The notes under the pieces were generated by a model that was given only the letters and a program-made list of their open reading frames with translations, was not told the origin of the DNA and searched no databases. Shown one piece after another: positions 47,101-55,100 of a stretch of 64,000 nt of DNA (positions within the stretch are counted from its first letter, which is position 1; every line of letters starts with the position of its first letter). This DNA is from Bimastos eiseni. Its lineage: Eukaryota > Annelida > Clitellata > Crassiclitellata > Lumbricidae. The stretch lies in contig OY365807.1 in assembly GCA_959347315.1 (NCBI GenBank), positions 12,820,214-12,884,213 of the forward strand, given 5' to 3'. Both the position numbers and the translations under genes were made by a program.

Positions 47101-49526
47101 GACATGGACAATGACAAAGAACATGGAGAGGAAAATCAACACATGCGAAATGTGGATATGGAGGAAGATGCAGAGAATATCATGGAAGGAGAAGAAGACA
47201 AACGAAGAAGTGCACAGGAAGATTGGAGTCGAGAATGATGAGATGTTACAACAAACAGCGTTGAGAAGGAAGCTAGGATTTTTCGGACATGTTATGCGAT
47301 CAAATGGAATGGAACAGGAAATGATGCTGGCATGTGGAGGAGGAAGAAAGAAAAGAAGGCGCCCAAGAAAAAAATGGATGGATGTGATACATGAAAAAAC
47401 TGAAATGAGCCTGGAGGAATTAAGAGATGCAACTTTGGACAGAAAACACTGGAGAGGATTGGTCATGGCGGTCGCTATATTTCCAAGAAATAACAGCACA
47501 AGGTGACAAGGTGAAGCATTGCAATGACAGCCAATTGAAAACTTGCTGAATATCAGTCAATCTTGGACAGACAATGTTTTCCCATTCCCTATGTAACAGT
47601 CCTTTCTTCGATTCCCAGGAGAGTGCTAAATAGCTGCTAGAGTGTATCCAGAGGAAGTCACTTTGAATTGTCTTCTTCGTTTAACTCGGGGGCCTTATGA
47701 GTGGCTCTCTTCGATCAGACAATGCATAAATACCCACTCACGTACAAGCATGCATCGCATTGATATTAAGTGAAGAGTTTTGTGTAGTAATTGTTGTAGT
47801 GATTCTTATTTTCTAGGAGAAACAACAGCTGGAAGAAAAGCTGCAGAAGCAGGAGAAAGAGTTGGACTATCTTGCTCCTTTCCTAATCCAGATGGATAAT
47901 CCGGTGAAACTGACGCGTCACCAGGCTTACAAGTTGCGCGAAGACTGTCTAAATAACCTGAAGCAGCGCTTGATCGATAAAGCAAATCTAATCCAAAGTC
48001 GATACGAGGAGGTATTCTGTCACTGTTGTCTGATGGGTCATTTTCGGGTGTTGACTTTCCTCTGGATCCAACATCAATTTTTATTTATTCCACTAATCTC
48101 TTATTGCCTGAACTTATCTTTCCTCATCTCAGCTTACCTTGCCTTGATCTACTTCAGTTAAATTTACTGTTGTCTTGTTCATGCTTCAATTCCCACACTG
48201 TGAAGACTTCTTTCTTGATAGTCTCATAACATGTGACTGGTCAGAGGTCACCTTGCCTGACCTAACTACTGTTAACAAAGCTTGCCAAGGTTCTTGCAGT
48301 TAGTCTTTGAATATAAACTGCATTGGTGAAACATCTCTTAGAGCTGATAATCAATCCTCAACTGCAACATCTCACATAGGACTTATGAAACCGTGTGACA
48401 AAACTGTTGTGTCGGCTTCATTTGTCTTGTATATAAATATATATATATTGTCTGTATGTAAGGACAATGAAGCCCATATGGAAGTTTTTATATGGGCATC
48501 TGATGCCTTACATCATGACATCACTGTTGGAGAATGTATAGTAACTACTCTAGAGTGGTTGCGACTTCTACTGATGATTTCAGTGATTGATTCCTTGTGC
48601 ACAGTTGTTGTGTTGTTATAGGATTCATTAGATTTTACCAGATTTTAGATAGTATATTTTCAACAAATGGACGAGTATCATCTGCACACTCTGTTCGGTT
48701 CTTTGTGCAGGAAACTCGTGAGCTTCAGCAGCTTCAGAACTGGTATCTTCAGAACCAGATCTCAATTCAGAAGGCAGATGAACAGGAATATATCGCAAAG
48801 TGCAGTGCTGCCATGTTCAGAATACACATTCTAGAAGTTCGCTTGGACAGGTAGCAACTCACATTTTCTTATAATTGGTTCGAGAGGTGGGGCGGCAGTT
48901 GTTTGCTAAGTGGTAATCCACCTGTCTGCTTCCTCTGCATCTTGAGTTCAAAACCAGGTACACTTATGAAATTGCCAATTCACTGTTAGCAATGAATGGC
49001 TTTCCTATCGTTCATTTGAAAACATGTCGTGTTTGGGGCTCAGCCAAGAGACATCCTGGAACCCAAAACTTATACTTCTTTTTCCTCCAGAAGTGTAATT
49101 GAAAAGCAATTTTCTTAGTCACCAACTGCCCTCAGATTACAGGAGATGGCACTATGCTGTGCTTGCATCTCTGAGCTGGGTTTGCCACTAGAAGCAGACA
49201 AAGACAGAATATCTTCAAGAAGTTCTAATGATGGTGCTATATAATGTCCACGTAAACTTATATTTGCTCTGCCTATAGCCATGCTCTCATATAGAGACCA
49301 TCAAATGTTTATGGATATGATATATGATGTACTGGCACAGTGTCCAACTTATTTCTAGGCATCAGGGCACATCCTTTGTGTTCTTATTTTGCTAGTTGAA
49401 ACTCAGTTCACTTACTCTTATTCTTACTTATTTTGCTGTTTAAGACACAAGGAACTGGCTCCACGAAAGTACATGGAGATGGAAGAGAGGATCCATCGTG
49501 ATCCACGTCTCGCTGAATACTTCTAA
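30632..49526 (+). CDS. DRC7: Dynein regulatory complex subunit 7 (CCDC135), 16 exons
   Basis: Subunit of the nexin-dynein regulatory complex that links axonemal doublets and controls ciliary and flagellar beating. Exons: 30632-30906, 34172-34343, 35454-35579, 36351-36545, 36981-37139, 38289-38507, 39315-39434, 40078-40150, 40577-40705, 41426-41554, 42083-42324, 42922-43137, 44004-44225, 47817-48011, 48711-48850, 49445-49526. The phases join throughout to give 897 aa (human about 870). Diagnostic blocks: YRDRKPLLLSPLNE then KFVCTTIRPTELE; a transglutaminase-like core RGNCFEYSTLLVSLLIGAGYD (part; C209); LHGLRIHSWVLVLEGRREV; GIESVWNHRNYWANMQDC; LGDCTQWEYMF; and a coiled-coil C-terminus ending in RIHRDPRLAEYF. 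The exon 5 donor (ATG|GTCACT) is weak and is the least certain border. Introns 1 and 13 contain LINE insertions. The first exon is acidic and poorly conserved. Confidence 0.95.
30984..33745 (+). mobile_element. CR1/L2/Jockey-group non-LTR retrotransposon, 5'-truncated and decayed
   Basis: It lies in DRC7 intron 1 in sense orientation. The surviving endonuclease C-terminal half (GDYNIDLL, TLIDNIFTN, about 31010-31260) is followed, through stops and frameshifts near 31262, 31604 and 31930, by a complete reverse transcriptase at 31945-32955. RT motifs: SSGPDDINPSLIKP, NYRPISILPYFSKLFEKV, FIDIAKAFDTVNHDLL, VPQGSILGPLLF, the catalytic FADD (LFADDTNIF), and FLGVQIDQHLTW. A stop at 32953 interrupts the C-terminal part, which ends PKAWNNLPEEIRSW...EYLNI near 33463. 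A 3' UTR of about 280 bases ends in a TTATGTTATGTTG-type tail. The 5' edge abuts a TA microsatellite. It is a dead copy. Confidence 0.88.
33905..34075 (+). mobile_element. Diverged SINE copy, plus strand
   Basis: It retains 'cagttgaggcgcgtgtgcac' and 'ttctga' of the family body at 16.1 kb, read in the opposite orientation, with a diverged head (GGGGGCCAATTGGTTAATGC). It lies in DRC7 intron 1, between the LINE and exon 2. Confidence 0.55.
34939..35127. repeat. Inverted repeat with (TA)n arms
   Basis: GTAACACACTAGTCAAACCTA (34939 onward) runs into a TA tract. The exact reverse complement TAGGTTTGACTAGTGTGTTAC follows a second TA tract at about 35070-35090. The roughly 75-base spacer resembles DNA just upstream of DRC7 exon 3 (35365-35420: 'gtgcatttcttctctgataa'), so a local duplication is involved. 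Confidence 0.75.
37203..37312. repeat. Hairpin-forming inverted repeat of LINE-tail sequence
   Basis: 'gagtggcactttaaaagttt' at about 37205 and its reverse complement 'aaacttttaaagtgccactt' at 37286-37305 flank a spacer of about 60 bases. Each arm resembles the 'caagtggcgctttagaaatt' tail at 10497, so two tail copies are in head-to-head orientation. It is in DRC7 intron 5. Confidence 0.75.
43647..43715. mobile_element. 69-bp hAT-like miniature element
   Basis: The ends CAGAGCCGTACCGAAG and (inverted) CAGGGCTGTACCGAGC pair with each other. They are flanked by GCCTAATG and GCCTTATG, an 8-bp target duplication with one mismatch. It is extremely short, has a GC-rich core and lies in DRC7 intron 12. 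Confidence 0.7.
44397..47506 (+). mobile_element. RTE/BovB-like non-LTR retrotransposon, near full length but disabled
   Basis: Sense-oriented in DRC7 intron 13. An N-terminal segment (44397-44890) precedes an APE-type endonuclease: ATWNVRSM, GLCETRW, IIGDFNAKVG, QIDYILINKRW, GTDHELL. The reverse transcriptase follows: KAPGQDGIPIELI, NYRTIALISHTSKTLLK, LPDNQAGFRKSRGTRDH, CFIDYSKAFDCINHEL, GMRQGCILSPFLFNLY, the catalytic YADD (LRYADDTTLL), and FTFLGSLIE. It ends with a C-terminal block (WRKMQR...FFGHVMRSNG...RRPRKKWMD...RKHWRGL) typical of this group. A nonsense codon near 45020 and frameshifts near 45135, 46400, 46975 and 47095 inactivate it. The exact ends and target duplication were not resolved. 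Confidence 0.9.
48888..48965 (+). mobile_element. tRNA-derived SINE head in DRC7 intron 15
   Basis: An A-box-like 'TGCTAAGTGGTAATCCACC' is followed by a weak B box 'GAGTTCAAAACC'. The spacing fits a tRNA-derived head, with decayed promoter elements. Confidence 0.4.
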
Positions 49527-50129
49527 CATCTAACTTCACTTCCGAGTGACAGCATATGTGCTGCTCTCTCGCGGCTTGGGCCATTGTTGACCAAACAGAG
49601 TTCAACAGGAACCGGATCCAATTAGAGACTGCAAATTGCAAACTTTTGCAGAGAGGAATGACAGTGTGACAATGTAATTTAATCAGAACATTTTACTGTG
49701 ATTTCTTTGAAGCTTTGAAACCACCCATCAAATGGGGAATATTATCCATCAAATGAACAGTGAATGTGGACCTACAGCGCTATTTCAGCGAGACCAACCT
49801 TCACCAAAGTCTGTCTAATTATTGCGAATTGGTTGATGGATTTTATAGCAAATTATGTGGCATACCAGTGTATTTTAAGCATCATCATGAACTCGTTTTC
49901 AAGCCATAAAATGTTCTGATCAAAATGTAATAATGTAAAGGACTAAAGTTGTTATTATTAAAATCTCAAGCTATCCATGTATGCAACCAATCTTTAATAT
50001 ATCATGTGACTTTCAAGTTTTTATTTTTCATTTATTTATGCTGATGTTAATGCCATTGCATAGTCTTAACCTACCTTTAGCATCAACTTTTTTATAAGTA
50101 TGTAGCCTATATATATGAATGGTCTAAAT

Positions 50130-50429
50130 CTGAGGTGTCAAAGAGCCAGCCCCGACAATATATTTCTGGCCTGCAGAGCCTTGTCTAAAGACAACACAAC
50201 TGAGAGTAAAATGTGTAATTTTGTCATTTTTAAGGTTTCATTAATTCTCTGTGATGTTTGTAATTGATAATGCACATCAGAATCATGTTTTCAAAGCCTA
50301 ATTCAACTTTCTGTATGGCCCCTCTTAGATCCATACCCCATTTTCCTCATGCGCCTTTGGCACTCTGGCCCGCCACTTGCTGGAAAATATTGCAACTGGC
50401 CCGCCATAACAAAAGGTTTGACACCTCTG
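50130..50429. mobile_element. hAT non-autonomous element with exact 8-bp target duplication
   Basis: The ends CTGAGGTGTCAAAG and (inverted) CAGAGGTGTCAAACC are flanked on both sides by GTCTAAAT (50122-50129 and 50430-50437). At 300 bp it has no transposase. The termini belong to a hAT group widespread in animals. It sits about 0.6 kb downstream of the DRC7 stop codon. Confidence 0.9.
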
Positions 50430-50437
50430 GTCTAAAT

Positions 50438-52137
50438 AATCTAAATTCCGTAAATGGCGCTGCTTACAATATATTATATATAATATATATTATATTTATG
50501 TTCTATTATTCATTTTAACATTTGTATATCACCCTCAAGTAGAAGAAGAAGAAGAAGAAGAATGTAAGAAGAAGCCAAGAAAGAATGCGTTATCATCACA
50601 TTTATGACATTCACAAAATCCGAACTCTAGGGCCTAAACCTAATCACCGACTATATTCCTGCTTAATCAATTTTATGTAGCATTAAAACGGTTTCAGATG
50701 CAAGTATTGTTAATGTTTTAATTCTCCATAACAGTTAACAAATTTAAGCTGTTTAATATGATGTTTAACAAAATTATATAGCCTGTGGTCAAATCAATGT
50801 CTTATAAGAGATGTTTTTAGCTATTTAACCTTTGCAATGGTTGGGGGTAGATCTCCAATGTACGTACGCGTGGGGGAAGGGTCCACGAAATATACGCGGT
50901 GCAACAGAGAGGAGGGGGTCCAAAAATCCGATTATTTGCGTACGTTATATGGATGGGCCCAACAGGGAATGAAGCCGATATAGTTGTTAAGTTTGTCAAC
51001 CTATCAACTATAGCTCAGTCTACAGCAGATCACGTGTCCAGTTGAAACATCTTAATCGGGCCGTCCAAGAGGATCTTCATTCGATAATGAAGGTTTGTCA
51101 CCTAGGGAGATGTAACTGCACAAGTCTACGCCAATGAAAGAAGTCTTACAATGGTAAGGAAACGTCATTTGTCCTGGACCTACGGTGGTACAGTCCATCA
51201 TCTGATGGCAAATATACGATCAAAATATTATACGATTTGGACTGATTCGTAACAATTGGCTTCGCACCACTCCAACATTCCGGACAAGCATCATCTGCGA
51301 CCAGTGGTCAATTTGTAAATGCGGAGCTGGTAGAACTATAGGATGGGCGTTTCTACTACCCCACCCCCGCCGTCTATGGCGCTCCAGAAGAAACCGATCG
51401 ATGGTGACGCAGGAGAACCAAGAAACATATTTTCAGGACCCCTCCCCACCATACGCACCCGAACGCAAAATGGCCGCAATTTAAAAACCCCTCCCTCCCC
51501 GCGCTGCGTACGTAATAATTATGTGTGGACGGCCCCTTTCTCGGCAAGCGGTAAGGTGGTGAGCATTACATTGTACATTCAAGCCCAGTTTAGTATTGCT
51601 TTAGCAGCTAGATCAGGATTAGATTTTGGTAGATAATCCGACCGATGAGTTCCAAATCAAAACATTTATATAGCGCCCCTTCAACATCCAGCGGCGCTCT
51701 GTGCGCAGATGTTAACGAAGTTACTAAGCATAGTAAGCTGAAAAGAGCCAAGTAACACGTTGTACGTACGTGAAAAGAGCCACGCTGCCACACAAGCGTG
51801 GAACCAACGGAGTCCGTCTACAGCAGAAGAGTATCAATGTTCCCTCTGATTGTTTATAGATCGTGTGCTGTTCAGAAACACTGAGATGTCGCATTTACAC
51901 CATAATCAAAAAGGCTACACACCGCAAAGTCTGACAAGAGCAATAATTTAGTACTGCCATATGCGAGAAATCATATTCCACACGCGCATACTACATTGCA
52001 TAGCTTACTTACCTTTTCAATTGATCTGCTTCCGTCCTTAAATATCAGAGGTCGTTGGTTTCCGTATGAGTGTTGAAAACGTGGTTTGATTTTGACAATA
52101 TAATAAATTGTCGTAACAGACATAATTTGGAATAATT
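50438..52137. other. Intergenic DRC7-RRP15 region
   Basis: It holds a GAA repeat (50541-50561), a palindromic TATAT patch near 50470-50490, and at 51665-51710 a 'catttatatagcgcccctt' repeat fragment related to 3740-3790 and 55391-55450. The RRP15 promoter should lie just before 52138, but no clear TATA element is visible. The frame at 51343-51636 is not recognisable. Confidence 0.5.
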
Positions 52138-55100
52138 ATGGCGAAAGTAATTATAACAACTACAGATTCAGAAGACGAAGTCGAATCGTCTAGCGGTGAA
52201 ATGGAAGTTGAAGAGCCTGATAGCAGTAATAAAGGTGATTTCTTGTGTGCTCGGTGATAAGGTTTAAACTAAATAAGTATGTATTATTTATTTGCACGAG
52301 ACAACTGCAAAATGCTTTACTCAACGCAGGGCTGTTAACAATACTGGAAAAAAGTATTGCAATACCAATACTTCTTAAAATTACAAGTATCGCAATACCA
52401 ATACTTTTTCTGAAAAGTTTTGCAATACTTTTTCTGAAAAGTTTTGCAATACTTTTTCTGAAAAGTTTTGCAATAATTTTCAATATGCTCGCTTAATTCG
52501 ATCTTAGCATGTATTATAATTCATGCACTGAACAAGGAATCACTTGGGTCAATCACAATGAATATAGTTAAAAAGGAATGGTTACTCGTCAAATTTTTGC
52601 GTACACGATTTTCTTTTAAACACAGATGGCGCCCCAATCAAAATTTTCTTCAATTTCAAATATGGTGTTTTGAACCTACAGCCGCATTAAAACAAAATTT
52701 AGCCGACATACTCGGTTGTCATTTGTAAATGTAGCTTTACGATTAAACGTTGAGAAATCAGCTTGTTAGTTTTTGAAAGGATCTAAAATTTCTAACCTCT
52801 GAATATCGCCCAAGAACCGTTGACATGAAGAAACGTGGGGACTTTCCTGTGATATGGATGTTGGTCCTTGGGCCAATCACAATGTATTCGATGCAGGGTG
52901 GGCAATGTGAGGGTCGGTTACAGTTAGGATTAGGGTTAGTGTAGTTGATAGATAGGGTTCAGAGTCATGGCTAGTATCTTTTATAGATAATTGCCGAAAG
53001 TCTTTGGCTGCATGAATAAAAATATAAATGGAGACCACAGGCGCGAACCGGTCATGTGACTTTTGGCAGCCAATCAAAAACAAGTTAGCATTTTACCGGT
53101 TCGTTGCATTTTACCCACACCCGAGCGGTTTAACCGAAATTTCAGTTGCAGACGCACCTAGACTCTGTAGCGATCTCCGTATCGAATTCCAACAATTCTT
53201 AGTTCCTCTGCCAACATTGCTGTTCACCCACCGTGTTCTTCTCTCAATCCCAAAGAAAACGTGACTTAGATTGTCCTGCTCTCCCTTGTCTTCTGGCAAT
53301 TGGCAGACCCCCTTGCTCAAAACTGCCGAACTTGAATAGTGTTTAATTTATCCAGTTAATGCTGTCATCACTGCAAATATTATACTGATCAATGGTGGTT
53401 GTCACGCCCTGCAATCTGACCAGTAGATTAAATGAATTATATGTCGCTATGTTAATTTGCTTCTTTGACAGTTCTAATGCATTTGGGATGGCGATGTTGT
53501 TTAATACTTGTGTATTTATCAGTCTAACCTTATTTTTTAAAAGATGAAAATTGATTGATTGATTGAAGAACCTCTTTGAAATGGTGCATAGTGCTTTGAA
53601 TAATCTTGTGTCTATGTTCAGCTTTTAATTTGGAGTTTACAATTATAATAATGGGAGAATAATTTAAAAAAAATTATTTGGTTATTGAAATAATGAGCAT
53701 AATAAAGTTCTTGGCTATATTAAGGCCTAATAATACCATTGTATGTGTTACCTCAGTAAACTTTACCAGTTTTACAGGGGCTTTAAGCATTAAGTAAGTT
53801 TGTTTGAATTAGAGATGTACCGATACATCGGCAGCACTCATAATCAGTGCCGAGTGTAGAGGTATCAGCGGTATGAGCAGGGAGAATTAAAATGTTGGCC
53901 GTCTCGATTGGTCCACTTTGAGGAAGTGTCAGATGTCAAAGAGGGTTTAAGAGAGACCATAGTTCACTCTGCTATTGTCGGACGATGTACTTAATTAAAT
54001 GATAATAATAACAGTGATCTTCATTTATATGGGAGTTTTAACACTACTTTTAAGTACATAGCATCATTGAACATACAGCCCTTAGCTTGCAATGGTCGAA
54101 TTAAACAAGTAAAATAATTGTTGAGTAATACATTCTTAATCTAAACATATAGTTGCTTCTGTGGAATAGTAATACTGTGATAACAGTGACATTTGTCTTT
54201 TAAAAAATTATTTGGTAATTAAAATAATGAGCATAATAAACTTCTTGGCTATATCAAGTCCCAAATTGCCTGTGCATGCGCGATCACCAATAACTGCATA
54301 ACTAGTGACGCTGGGTTTAATCGGGTCCACCTTAGTCTTTAAACCAACTAGTCCAACATCCAAATTCAGTTCGTGCACACTATTTTCTGACTACCGCTGG
54401 TCTAGCCTAGGAAGTCCGTCTTTGGGCGCAGGGCTGGACCGTTACGACCGTTTTTTTTAAAGCCTTCATACACGCCGGCCCTACGGAGCAAGTGTTTTGC
54501 TTGTATCGCAACATCAGGCAGTAGCAGTAGGTCTATCTTTTGGAACCGGCCATCTTGGGAAACACTATGAAATAATCGGCTAATAATCAGTATCAGCAAA
54601 TGAATAATTGGCAATAATCGGCATCGGCATAATTGGAAAAAAATGATATGTATACAACTCTAGTTTGAATGCACTGTATCCCATTAGTAACTGTACATTT
54701 ATCCTTTCAGATAATGTTTCATCTTCAAAAGGTCTGGCCAACGTTATGGCCAAAATATTATCATCCTCTGTAGCAAAGGAAAAGGTGCCAATTCTTGCAA
54801 ATGTAAAATCTGATAAAGAACTGATGAAGAAACAGAAGCAGAAGGCAATAGACAAAAATCTGCCAGTAAACAAAAAGATAAAAGCATCGGTGAGTAATAA
54901 ACAGTAAACTAACTGTAACGTTCTAAACATTTTTACATACTACTTGAACCTACCTAAGTATTATGCCATTGCTATTAGGAGCAGTCGAGTATATGCCATG
55001 TTGAAACATGGTTGCACTATAATGAAGGCTTTTTTTTAAAAAAAAACGATTAATTTTTTTATCTGGACAATGTCCCAGATATTTCGATATCAGAATTACT

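Noticed and set aside
45587..47499. Long minus-strand open frames (149, 200 and 141 codons)
   Set aside because: Antisense shadows of the purine-rich RTE coding strand; no independent motifs.
52915..52945. Telomere-like 'ggattagggttag'
   Set aside because: Only one to two imperfect units; no array.
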